Of a stretch of DNA of 64,000 bases, positions 18,766 to 26,804 are shown in pieces (positions within the stretch are counted from its first letter, which is position 1; the number at the start of each line of letters is the position of its first letter). This DNA is from Candidatus Sulfopaludibacter sp. SbA3 (GTDB lineage: Bacteria > Pseudomonadota > Alphaproteobacteria > Caulobacterales > Hyphomonadaceae). The DNA is taken from NCBI GenBank assembly GCA_945888325.1, contig CAMDAC010000011.1, positions 1 to 64,000 of the forward strand, given 5' to 3'. The notes beneath the pieces are model-generated. The model was not told the DNA's origin and did no database searches. It saw only the letters and a list, made by a program, of their open reading frames with translations. The translations under genes were made by a program, and so were the position numbers.

Positions 18766-19254
18766 ATGGTCAAGACACCGAAAGCCCACAAGCAGGTTGG
18801 TGAGGAATACCTCGCCACAGCGAAGCAAGCGAGCGCGGTGCACCGGTTCCCGTTTCCGCCGCAGATGGTGTGGAACGCGCTGCTGGACGGGGCGGCCTGG
18901 ACCGAGTGGCTGCCGATCACCAAGGTGACCTGGACGAGCCCCAAGCCGTTCGGGCCGGGCACGACTCGGACGGTGGAAGTCGGCGCCCAAGTGATCGAGG
19001 AAACCTTCTTTGCCTGGGAAGAGGGCAAGCGGATGGCGTTCCGGTTCGAGCGCTCCACCCTGCCCGTCTCGGCGGCGGTCGAAGATTACCGCATCTTGCC
19101 CGTCGAGGGTGGCTGCGAGCTGCGCTGGAGCGGCAAGGCGAGCGCCCCGCTGTTCCTGGGCGGCCTCGTGACAGGGCAGCTGACCAAGGGGCTGGTGGAC
19201 GGAATGCCGAAGCTGGAAGCGCTGATCGCGAAGCAGCCGGAGCGGTTCAAGTAA
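18766..19254 (+). CDS. SRPBCC-fold (START/polyketide cyclase-like) protein
   Basis: A 162-aa protein with the SRPBCC pattern: HRFPFPPQMVWNALLDGAAWTEWLP at the start, RTVEVGAQVIEETFFAWEEGKRMAFRF in the middle (given as two strands) and a long C-terminal helix (LVTGQLTKGLVDGMPKLEAL). The fold makes a hydrophobic pocket for lipids or aromatic compounds; the ligand is unknown. GAAGGAG lies about 9 nt before the ATG. It is the last plus-strand gene before a convergent GNAT gene, with only 3 bp between stops. Confidence 0.75.
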   Translation: MVKTPKAHKQVGEEYLATAKQASAVHRFPFPPQMVWNALLDGAAWTEWLPITKVTWTSPKPFGPGTTRTVEVGAQVIEETFFAWEEGKRMAFRFERSTLPVSAAVEDYRILPVEGGCELRWSGKASAPLFLGGLVTGQLTKGLVDGMPKLEALIAKQPERFK

Positions 19255-19257
19255 GGT

Positions 19258-19809
19258 TCAGCCGGTCCACGCGTCGAACGGAATGATGTCCTCTGGGGCA
19301 CCTTCGCTAGAACCCAAGGAACATTGCCACCAACCGACATCGTGCCACTGGCCGAGTTTGAAACCCACCTTGGTGCAGGTACCGAGATGGCGGAACCCCA
19401 TCTCCTCGTGCAGCGCCACGCTGGCGGCGTTCGGCAGCGCGATGCCGCCATAGGCGCGGCGAAAGCCCTGTGACGTCAGGATGCGGAGCAAATCCGTGTA
19501 CAGAGCGCTCCCAAGCCCTTGACCTTGGGCAGGCGGCGACAGATAAACGGCGACATCGCAGGCCCAACGGTAGGCCTCGCGGGTCCGATGCTGAGAGGCG
19601 TAGGCATAACCCACGACCTGCCCCGCACGTTCGGCGACGAGCCAGGGATAAGTCATCAAGGTTGACACAATGCGCCTGTGCATTTCATCCGTGTCCGGAG
19701 GATGGGTCTCGAATGAAATGACCGTGTCTGTGACGAAGGGCGCATAGATCGCCGCAATGGCCCCGGCATCTTCCGGCTTGGCAACCCGAAGGATCGCGGC
19801 GCCCGTCAT
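19258..19809 (-). CDS. GNAT acetyltransferase of the Pat/MddA type
   Basis: A 183-aa GNAT closely following the phosphinothricin/methionine-sulfone acetyltransferase pattern: AAIYAPFVTDTVISFE, PWLVAERAGQVVGYAYAS, HRTREAYRWACDVAVYL, then acetyl-CoA loop QGQGLGSALY and the C-terminal GGIALPNAASVALHEEMGF, VGFKLGQWHDVGWWQ. Family members N-acetylate glutamine-synthetase inhibitors or methionine derivatives. It starts at ATG 19809, 6 bp after the liuA stop, so it is probably cotranscribed with liuA. Confidence 0.88.
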   Translation of the reverse strand: MTGAAILRVAKPEDAGAIAAIYAPFVTDTVISFETHPPDTDEMHRRIVSTLMTYPWLVAERAGQVVGYAYASQHRTREAYRWACDVAVYLSPPAQGQGLGSALYTDLLRILTSQGFRRAYGGIALPNAASVALHEEMGFRHLGTCTKVGFKLGQWHDVGWWQCSLGSSEGAPEDIIPFDAWTG

Positions 19810-19815
19810 TCGTCC

Positions 19816-20988
19816 TCAGGCCGTCTCGCTGAACAGTTCGCGGCCAATCAGCCAGCGGCGGATTTCAGATGTCCCTGCCCCGATTTCGTAGAGCTTGGCG
19901 TCGCGCAGGAGCCGGCCGGTGGGATACTCGTTGATATAGCCGTTGCCGCCGAGCAGCTGGATGGCGTCGAGGGCGAGCTTGGTCGCGGTTTCGGCCGCAT
20001 AGAGGATGGCGCCCGCCGCGTCCTTGCGGGCGGTCTCGCCGCGGTCGCAGGCTTTCGCGACGGCGTAGACATAGGCTTTGGCGGCGTTCATCTGCACATA
20101 CATGTCCGCGAGCTTGCCCTGCACGAGCTGGAACTCGCCGATCGACTGGCCGAACTGCTTGCGATCGTGGATGTAGGGAATCACGACATCCAGGCAGGCC
20201 TGCATGATGCCGGTGGGGCCGGCGGAGAGTACCGAGCGTTCATAATCGAGGCCGCTCATCAGGATGCGTGCGCCGGCGCCGACGGGGCCCATGACGTTTT
20301 CCTGCGGCACTTCGCAATTGTCGAACACGAGCTCGCCGGTTTCCGACCCGCGCATGCCGAGCTTGTCGAGCTTCTGGGCGACCGAGAAACCCTTGAAGCC
20401 GCGCTCGATCAGGAAGGCGGTGATGCCCTTGGAGCCAGCGTCCATGTCGGTCTTGGCATAGACGACCAGAGTGTCCGCATCCGGAGCATTGGTGATCCAC
20501 ATCTTGGTGCCGTTGAGGACGTAGCGGTCGCCCTTCTTGTCGGCGCGAAGCTTCATCGAGATGACGTCGGAGCCGGCGCCGCTCTCGCTCATCGCGAGGG
20601 AGCCGAGATGTTCGCCGGAGATCAGCTTCGGCAGGTAACGGGCCTTCTGTTCGTCATTGCCCCAGCGGCGCAGCTGGTTGACGCAGAGGTTCGAGTGCGC
20701 GCCGTAGGAAAGGCCCACCGAAGCCGAGGCGCGGGAGATTTCTTCCATGGCCACGACATGCTCAAGATAGCCGAGACCGGTGCCGCCCCACTCCTCTTCG
20801 ACGGTGATGCCGAGGAGGCCGAGTTCGCCCATCTTCGGCAAGAGGTCGCGCGGAAACTTGTCCGTCCGGTCGATCTCGGCGGCGCGGGGCGCGATCTCGT
20901 TCTGGGCAAAGTTTTTCACGGTTTCGCGGATCATGTCCGCGGTTTCACCGAGATCGAAGTTCAGCGTGGGATATGTGTTCGGAATCAT
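19816..20988 (-). CDS. liuA: Isovaleryl-CoA dehydrogenase
   Basis: A 390-aa flavoprotein for the first committed step of leucine breakdown after transamination and decarboxylation, isovaleryl-CoA to 3-methylcrotonyl-CoA. ACAD signatures are [11 protein letters not shown] and [13 protein letters not shown]. The isovaleryl-type catalytic Glu is Glu250 in [15 protein letters not shown], which separates it from short- and medium-chain enzymes. The C-terminal helix [19 protein letters not shown] carries Gly where other ACADs have their catalytic Glu, as expected. Electrons would pass to ETF. It is on the same strand as liuB, liuC and liuD but 5 kb upstream of liuB. Confidence 0.93.
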   Translation of the reverse strand: MIPNTYPTLNFDLGETADMIRETVKNFAQNEIAPRAAEIDRTDKFPRDLLPKMGELGLLGITVEEEWGGTGLGYLEHVVAMEEISRASASVGLSYGAHSNLCVNQLRRWGNDEQKARYLPKLISGEHLGSLAMSESGAGSDVISMKLRADKKGDRYVLNGTKMWITNAPDADTLVVYAKTDMDAGSKGITAFLIERGFKGFSVAQKLDKLGMRGSETGELVFDNCEVPQENVMGPVGAGARILMSGLDYERSVLSAGPTGIMQACLDVVIPYIHDRKQFGQSIGEFQLVQGKLADMYVQMNAAKAYVYAVAKACDRGETARKDAAGAILYAAETATKLALDAIQLLGGNGYINEYPTGRLLRDAKLYEIGAGTSEIRRWLIGRELFSETA

Positions 20989-21029
20989 GGGGCTTCCCTA
21001 GCAAGGGCGCCCCGGCCTGTCACCGTTTG

Positions 21030-22232
21030 TCAGTCCTGACGGGTCAGGGCGCGGTAGAGATAATAGCTGGCGATCAGGAACAGGAAGCCGCCGCCGAGGG
21101 CGAGTACGGGGCCGGCAAAGGCGTCACTCTCGCGCAGCATCGGGCGGGCCGTGCGCGAAAGAAAACGCTCGATACCGGCAATAAAGCCGACGAGGCCGAG
21201 GCCCGAAAGCAAGGCATAGGGCACCCAGGCGCCGAGATTGTGGATCGCGGCGGTGTCGAGGTCGCCGTTCTCCTGGATGGCGCGCTCGAGGTCGCGCGGG
21301 TCGACCTGGACGATATCGAGGTCATCGACCACCACGCCTTCGGCGAGCGGAAGCGCGGGCAGTCCTTCCTCGGACGGGGCGGCGGATGCGGGGCGCGGCA
21401 TGCGGCGGCGCTCGATGCCTTCCGGCGGGCCTTTGGACCGCTGGGGCGGCGGAGCGGGCGTCAGCAGGGCGGCCGGGGGCTCGTCGCCAACCAGCGCCTT
21501 CACGGCGTCGGTGATCTCTTCCGGGGTGGGGCCGTCGCCGGGCGCGGCGGGCGGCGCAGGCGGAGCCGGCGGCTGGGGCGGCGCTTCGCCGAGGATGCGG
21601 GCGATGCGCTCGCTGACGGCGCGGGCGGCGGCCTGGGTGGAGTTTTCCGGCGTGGCGGCTGCCGCGGTCTCGCTGGAGACGCGGGGGCCGATGGTGACCG
21701 AGCGGGCGCCGGGATCGGTCTCTTCGTCGTCATGGCCCTGCTGGGCAAGCGGGCGCACAAGCGCGCCGGGAATGGCAGCGCGGCCGGCGGGGTGTTCGAG
21801 GAAGTGCGCAATCTCGGCGGCGCGGCGGCGGGCCAGCGCGTCCACGACGCGCAGCTCGCCGGAAATGTTCGCGAGGCGCCAGGCCCACATGGCATTGGCC
21901 GCCAGCGCGCGGTCACCGGCATTGAGCGCGGCGACGACATCCGAATTCTCGAAGGCTTCGCTGCCGATGTTGAACGCAAAGGATATGAGCGCATCGAACT
22001 CGTTCTGGCTGAGCGGGCTCAGCACCTGTTCGGCGATCTGCTGCTCGAACTGGGGCAAGTCATGGTGGCGCAGGATGAGCGCGGCGTCGCGCGGGGTGAT
22101 CTGCAGGCCGGCGCGGGCGGTGGCGGTATGGCCATAGCCGATCAGCCAGCCGCCACCGGGCAGACGCGCTGCCCGCGGGCGAAAGCCCTCGAAGCTCTGG
22201 ATGAGCTCGATACCCTGTGCTGACGTGCGCAT
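21030..22232 (-). CDS. spmX: SpmX-like polar scaffold (degenerate GH24 lysozyme with C-terminal membrane anchor)
   Basis: A 400-aa protein in three parts. Residues 1-150 are a phage-type GH24 lysozyme fold (ELIQSFEGF, GWLIGYGHTATARAG, LSQNEFDALISFAFNIGSEAF). Residues about 170-330 are Pro/Ala-rich and acidic, likely disordered. Two transmembrane helices follow (about 345-365 and 372-395). The catalytic Glu (15) is kept, but positions equivalent to T4 lysozyme Asp20 and Thr26 are Leu24 and Leu30. This architecture is that of Caulobacter SpmX, which marks the stalked pole and recruits DivJ; the Asp-to-Leu change is its reported hallmark. I chose the ATG at 22232; an earlier in-frame start would add 23 residues that do not look like the fold. 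Confidence 0.8.
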   Translation of the reverse strand: MRTSAQGIELIQSFEGFRPRAARLPGGGWLIGYGHTATARAGLQITPRDAALILRHHDLPQFEQQIAEQVLSPLSQNEFDALISFAFNIGSEAFENSDVVAALNAGDRALAANAMWAWRLANISGELRVVDALARRRAAEIAHFLEHPAGRAAIPGALVRPLAQQGHDDEETDPGARSVTIGPRVSSETAAAATPENSTQAAARAVSERIARILGEAPPQPPAPPAPPAAPGDGPTPEEITDAVKALVGDEPPAALLTPAPPPQRSKGPPEGIERRRMPRPASAAPSEEGLPALPLAEGVVVDDLDIVQVDPRDLERAIQENGDLDTAAIHNLGAWVPYALLSGLGLVGFIAGIERFLSRTARPMLRESDAFAGPVLALGGGFLFLIASYYLYRALTRQD

Positions 22233-22352
22233 GGGACGGGCCAAACCCACTAGCTCCCGTTGTGGTACATCCGGCGAATTGCCTACAGGTGGCCCCTGCA
22301 AAACGCGCGCCCATTCGCCTGCAACGCGAGATTCGGCCGAAAATCCGTCTGT

Positions 22353-23729
22353 TTACAAGAGGACGATCGTGGCGAGGCCGAGAAAGCTGAAGAAAGCCAT
22401 CACATCGGTCAAGGTTAAGACGAAAACCGATGAGGCAACAGCGGGGTCTGCGCCGAGGCGTTTGAGGCCCAGCGGCACCAGGATCCCGGACAGGCCCGCC
22501 CACAGGAATGTGCCGAACATGGCGAAGGCGATAACGAGGCCGAGGCGCGTATCCCCGAACCAGAACAGCGCGATCAGGCCCACTCCGACGCCAATCAGCA
22601 GCCCGTTGAAGGCGGCCGCCATGAATTCCCTCAGGATCGCGCGGCGGGCCGAGGCGCCGTCCAGCTGGCGCGAGGCGATGGCGCGCACGGCCACGGCGAG
22701 GCCCTGACTGCCGGCATTGCCGCCGAGCGCCGCAACCACAGGCATCAGGATCGCCAGCGCGACGACCTCCTCGATCGCGCCTTCGAACATCGAGATGATC
22801 GCCGAGGCGATGAAGGCGGTGAACAGGTTGATCGCGAGCCAGGGCAGCCGGGCCTTGACGGTTTCGAACACGGTGTCGGAGGCGTCGGCGGAGGACACGT
22901 TCGACAGGGCCAGCAGGTCTTCGGAATGCTCCGAATGCATGACGTCGACCATGTCATCGACCGTGATCATGCCTACGAGGCGGCCAGCGGTATCGGTGAC
23001 GGGAGCCGAGGCGAGCGAGTATTTCTGGAACTGATAGGCGACGTCTTCCTGGTCGGTAGACGTATCCAGCGTCATCGTCGGCTCGTTCATGATGTCTTCG
23101 AGCGGCGTTTCCCTCGGCTGGCGCAGCAGGTTGGCCAGCGGGACGATGCCGAGCAGCCGGTGGGCCGGGTCGATCACGTAGATCTCGTGGAAGACTTCCG
23201 GCAGTTCGGTGCCGAGCGCGCGGGCATGGTCGATGGTCTGGCCGACGGTCCAGAATTCCGGCACGGCGACGAATTCCGTCTGCATCAGACGGCCGGCGGT
23301 TTCCTCTTCATAGCCGAGGCTGCGTTCGAGTTCCGCCCGGTCTACCGGCGCGAGATCTTCGAGGATGCGCTCACGGCGGTCATCCTCAAGGTCTTCGAGA
23401 ATGGTCGTCGCATCGTCTGAATCGAGTTCGTCGAGGGCCTGCGCCACCGCCTGGTCCGGCAGCATGTCGACGGCGTCTTCGCGGTAGGAATCGCGCAGCT
23501 CGATCAGGATTTCAGGCGGCAGCTCGCCGCCGAGGAGTTCGACGGCCTCCTCGAACGTATCGTAGTTGAGGGCTTCCAGCGCATCGGCCGCGTCGGCCGG
23601 GTGCATGCGCTTCAGCGTGCGCGACAGCCAGCGGATATCGCGCTCGTCGACGGCGTCGGCGAGGTCGCTCAGAAAGAGCGGGTCAATCTTGCCCTGCTCG
23701 GCAAGCGTGGGGGCGCTGGTATCAGTCAT
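22353..23729 (-). CDS. mgtE: MgtE magnesium transporter
   Basis: A 458-aa channel-like Mg2+ transporter. The N-terminal superhelical domain (about 20-130; HPADAADALEAL, LDSDDATTILEDL) and two CBS domains (about 140-260) form the cytoplasmic Mg sensor. Five C-terminal helices follow from about residue 290, with the pore motif GGNAGSQGLA near 345. Start ATG 23729. The spacing to spmX downstream is 120 bp, on the same strand. It works in the inner membrane and is gated shut at high cytoplasmic Mg2+. Confidence 0.93.
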   Translation of the reverse strand: MTDTSAPTLAEQGKIDPLFLSDLADAVDERDIRWLSRTLKRMHPADAADALEALNYDTFEEAVELLGGELPPEILIELRDSYREDAVDMLPDQAVAQALDELDSDDATTILEDLEDDRRERILEDLAPVDRAELERSLGYEEETAGRLMQTEFVAVPEFWTVGQTIDHARALGTELPEVFHEIYVIDPAHRLLGIVPLANLLRQPRETPLEDIMNEPTMTLDTSTDQEDVAYQFQKYSLASAPVTDTAGRLVGMITVDDMVDVMHSEHSEDLLALSNVSSADASDTVFETVKARLPWLAINLFTAFIASAIISMFEGAIEEVVALAILMPVVAALGGNAGSQGLAVAVRAIASRQLDGASARRAILREFMAAAFNGLLIGVGVGLIALFWFGDTRLGLVIAFAMFGTFLWAGLSGILVPLGLKRLGADPAVASSVFVLTLTDVMAFFSFLGLATIVLL

Positions 23730-23789
23730 TGGCGCCTCTCATGCCGGGGTTGCTGCGCCGCGGCAAGAGAGGGCCAATCCGGCCTCAGG

Positions 23790-25292
23790 TCAGCTGTAGC
23801 GGAATTCCGGCGCGTCGAGATCGACCAGCGGGAGTTCGTCCTTTTCCTTCCAGTAGTTCTGGGTATGGGCCCATTCCGGGTTCGCCCCGCGTTTGGGCAT
23901 CTGATCCATGGAGCGGGCGAGGTAGCCCGGATTGAAGTTGTCCTCGTCGATCCAGGGCAGGATTTCCATGTTGTGGTCCTGCGGGCGGAGCGCGACTTCG
24001 ACCTGCTTGGCACCTTTCGCATCCATGTGCTTCAAGAGCCGCGCGACGAAGTCTCCCATCATGTCCACACGCAGCGTCCAGCTGGCGCGGAAATAACCGA
24101 ACACCCAGACGAGGTTCGGCACGCCTGTGAACATCATGCCGCGATAGGTGATGGTGTCGGCCCAGTTGACCGGCTTTCCGTCGACTTCAAACGGAATGCC
24201 GCCGAGGACAGACAGGTTGAAGCCGGTGGCCGTCACGATCACGTCGGCTTCCAGTTCGCGCCCGGACTTCAGCAGGATGCCCTTTTCGGTGAACCGCTCG
24301 ATATGGTCGGTGACGACGCTCGCCAGCCCGGCCTTGATGCCTTCGAAAAGGTCCGCATCCGGAACAAAGGCGACGCGCTGCTGCCAGGGGCGGTAGCTCG
24401 GCGTGAAGTGCTTCATGTCGTAGCCTTCCGGGAGGCAGGCCTTGACCCCTTCCAGCAACTCGTTGCGCAGGAGTTCGGAATCCTCGAAGGAGCGGCGGGT
24501 GAATTCGGCCTGTTCGAACAGATACTTTCGGCGGACGATCTCGTGGATCCACTTCTCGTCCACACCCAGCATGCGCAGTTCGTCGGCCAGGACGTTCTCG
24601 TTGCGGGCCGGGATGAAATAGGTCGGCGAGCGCTGCAGCAGCGTCACGTGTTCGCACTTACCGGCGATGGCCGGCACCACGGTCGCAGCGGTCGCGCCTG
24701 AACCGATCACCACGACCTTCTTGCCCGTGAGATCGAGGCCTTCCGGCCACGTCTGCGGGTGGACGATCTGTCCACGGAAGGTGTCCATCCCCGGCCATTC
24801 GGGGGTGTAGCCTTCAGCGTGCTTGTAGTAGCCTTGGCACATCCAGAGGAACTTTGCGGTGAAGGTCAGCATTTCGCCGGTATCAAGACGTTCGGCCTTG
24901 ACGGTCCAGCGCTTCTTCGCGCTCGACCAGCTGGCGGACGTGATCTTGTGGCGGTAACGGATGTGGGCCGCGAGCTCGTTCTCCGCGATCACCTCCTCCA
25001 TGTACTTCAGGATCTCTTCGCGGCTGGCGATTGGCGGGCCGACCCAGGGCTTGTAGCGATAGCCGAAGGTATACAGATCGGAGTCCGAGCGGGTGCCGGG
25101 ATACTTGTGCATGTGCCAGGTGCCGCCGAAGGTTTCGTAGGCTTCCAGGATGACGAACTTCTTCTTCGGGTTCTGGGTTTTCAGGTGGTATCCGGCGCCT
25201 ACGCCGGAGATACCGGCGCCGACCACCAGCACATCGAAATGCTCGGTCTTCGCCTTGGTCTTTGAAGCCTGAAGGGTTGCTGTATCGGCCAT
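23790..25292 (-). CDS. EthA-like Baeyer-Villiger monooxygenase
   Basis: A 500-aa FAD/NADPH monooxygenase. It has the FAD motif VVGAGISGVGAGYHL (23-37), GGTWHMHKYPGTRSDSD (56-72), the fingerprint FRGQIVHPQTWPE (172-184) and the NADPH motif VIGSGATAAT (195-204). Size and the HKYPGTRSDSDLYTFG stretch match the EthA group of smaller type I enzymes. It is distinct from the 599-aa enzyme at 4393-6192. GGAGGA lies 6 nt before the ATG at 25292; an in-frame ATG 39 bp upstream lacks this. It is a single-gene unit on the minus strand between the glycan cluster and mgtE. Confidence 0.9.
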   Translation of the reverse strand: MADTATLQASKTKAKTEHFDVLVVGAGISGVGAGYHLKTQNPKKKFVILEAYETFGGTWHMHKYPGTRSDSDLYTFGYRYKPWVGPPIASREEILKYMEEVIAENELAAHIRYRHKITSASWSSAKKRWTVKAERLDTGEMLTFTAKFLWMCQGYYKHAEGYTPEWPGMDTFRGQIVHPQTWPEGLDLTGKKVVVIGSGATAATVVPAIAGKCEHVTLLQRSPTYFIPARNENVLADELRMLGVDEKWIHEIVRRKYLFEQAEFTRRSFEDSELLRNELLEGVKACLPEGYDMKHFTPSYRPWQQRVAFVPDADLFEGIKAGLASVVTDHIERFTEKGILLKSGRELEADVIVTATGFNLSVLGGIPFEVDGKPVNWADTITYRGMMFTGVPNLVWVFGYFRASWTLRVDMMGDFVARLLKHMDAKGAKQVEVALRPQDHNMEILPWIDEDNFNPGYLARSMDQMPKRGANPEWAHTQNYWKEKDELPLVDLDAPEFRYS

Positions 25293-25435
25293 GTTATTCC
25301 TCCCACTCGCCGCGTGCGCCCACGGGGCCAAACGTCTGATGCGTGCAAGTGTCGCCCGGGAGGAAGGCGCCTCAATACGTAAACGACCGGACCTGCCGCA
25401 AAGGCAAGCAAGGGAAAACTGAAAGGGCGGCTGCG

Positions 25436-26419
25436 CTAGTCGTTGGCCGGAGCGCGTTCGACGGCGCGGCGTTCGGGAAAGTCTTCCTCGAATTCGGTCA
25501 CCGCGCGGGCGCGGCGGTATTCGTACAGCGAGCCACGCGCCAGCCCGAGGGCCCAGGCTTCGTGGAAATCCTGCAGCAGTGGATCTGCAAGGGGCATCAA
25601 GGTTCGCCGCAGGCGCGCCGTGCAGACGCCCCTCGCGGCCTTGAACAGGCTGCTCAGCATCCGGAGCGCTCCGGCATGACGTTGCCGGCGCCAGCCCACG
25701 CCATAGCCATGACGGAAAGCCCGCTGGATGACGCTTTGGGCGTCCAGCTGGGAAGACCGGATCATATGGCGCACGCAGGCGCGCTCCGCGAACCAGGCCC
25801 TGTGGCCTGCTGCCTCCAGGCGCTCCATCAGTTCGGTTTCGGAGCCCATCGGATAGCCTTGGCTACCATTCGGTCCGAACTTGGGATCGAACCGCACGCC
25901 GGTTTTGAAAACATGCGCGCGGACCGCCATGTTGGGGCCCCAGGCGAGCTGGCATTTGACTGGGCCTTCGCTCTCGGACGTCAGCGAGAACAGGATGCCG
26001 AAATGGTGGCGCACCGGGTCGAGGTGGACGATGCCGCTGCTTGGCCAGTGCGGCAGGATGCGGCCGGCGAACACATCCCGGTCCGGATGCGCCTTGCCGG
26101 CGGCTTCCAGCTCTTCGAGCCATTCAGGGCTCGGGAGAATGTCGTCATCGGTCAGCACAACCAGTTCGTTGGGGTCGAGGCTGGCGCTGACCGTGTCCAG
26201 AACGAGGTTAACGCAGCGGTTCTTGCCGCGGACGGGTTGCTTGTAGATGACCAGCGGCAAGCGGTTCGAGAAACTGTCGAGCAGATCCAGCGTGCCGTCT
26301 TCGCTGCCATTGTCGACGACATGGAACCGCGTGCCCGCCGGAAGGCGGACGCGCAGCATGGCCTCCAACATTTCCCGGAGCCGGCCATTGCCATTGAGAG
26401 TGGAGAGAATGACGATCAT
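25436..26419 (-). CDS. Glycosyltransferase family 2
   Basis: A 327-aa GT-A enzyme. It begins MIVILSTLNGNGRL, with nucleotide-sugar binding VVDNGSEDGTLDLL and the metal motif LTDDDILPS (Asp triplet at about 90-92). Conserved later positions are WGPNMAVRAHVF and GSETELMERLEAAGH. No membrane helices, so it acts on the cytoplasmic side. The chosen ATG has GAGG about 6 nt upstream and overlaps the stop of a small upstream open frame by 4 bp (ATGA). The flippase and ATP-grasp genes upstream on the same strand suggest a shared surface-glycan role. Sugar and acceptor are unknown. Confidence 0.85.
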   Translation of the reverse strand: MIVILSTLNGNGRLREMLEAMLRVRLPAGTRFHVVDNGSEDGTLDLLDSFSNRLPLVIYKQPVRGKNRCVNLVLDTVSASLDPNELVVLTDDDILPSPEWLEELEAAGKAHPDRDVFAGRILPHWPSSGIVHLDPVRHHFGILFSLTSESEGPVKCQLAWGPNMAVRAHVFKTGVRFDPKFGPNGSQGYPMGSETELMERLEAAGHRAWFAERACVRHMIRSSQLDAQSVIQRAFRHGYGVGWRRQRHAGALRMLSSLFKAARGVCTARLRRTLMPLADPLLQDFHEAWALGLARGSLYEYRRARAVTEFEEDFPERRAVERAPAND

Positions 26420-26625
26420 GCGGCCTCTGTCCCTGCACAGAGCAGGCCAGATTGCGCAGGATTGGACGCAGCAGCCGAGCATGCCGGTTCAGGCTGCAAA
26501 TGCAGCCACCGCGCGCAGAATGCAGGCCGGTTCGTCACGAAATAGAGCGTCTCCAAAAGCGTCGCGAAACCAAATAGCCAAAGCGGGACAAGATCAACGT
26601 ATCCCGCGTCCTTGCGAAGTTTCAC
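26416..26625 (-). CDS. Possible small membrane protein coupled to the GT2 gene
   Basis: A 69-codon frame from GTG 26625 whose TGA overlaps the GT2 ATG (ATGA). It has one hydrophobic segment (VPLWLFGFATLLETLYFV, about residues 13-30) and a Cys/Ala-rich tail. There is no ribosome-binding site, and no family is recognised. The stop-start overlap favours a real coupled gene; the lack of a Shine-Dalgarno and the unusual composition argue against it. Confidence 0.25.
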   Translation of the reverse strand: MKLRKDAGYVDLVPLWLFGFATLLETLYFVTNRPAFCARWLHLQPEPACSAAASNPAQSGLLCAGTEAA

Positions 26626-26804
26626 CGAAATCAGATTCGATACTATACCTGAACTTGCAAAATCAGGTGAAGTTGTTGTCCCTCAGTTTGATGTATTCGT
26701 TTAACTGGTCATGTAAAGTACGGTTGAATATCCAAACCTCTCTGCAGCGGCGCCGCGATCTACTGAGCGCCCCGGACCAAAACCCAAGTCGGTGGTCGAC
26801 CGGA
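26420..26804. other. AT-richer intergenic stretch between flippase and GT2 genes
   Basis: About 385 bp, noticeably richer in A+T than its surroundings, especially 26600-26740. Apart from the possible 69-codon frame it holds no convincing gene. On the minus strand TATAGT (26647 to 26642) could be a -10 element, making this a promoter region for the GT2 gene. A XerCD-site-like pair of half-sites lies at 26694-26719 (see findings). No strong terminator hairpin is seen after the flippase gene. Confidence 0.6.
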
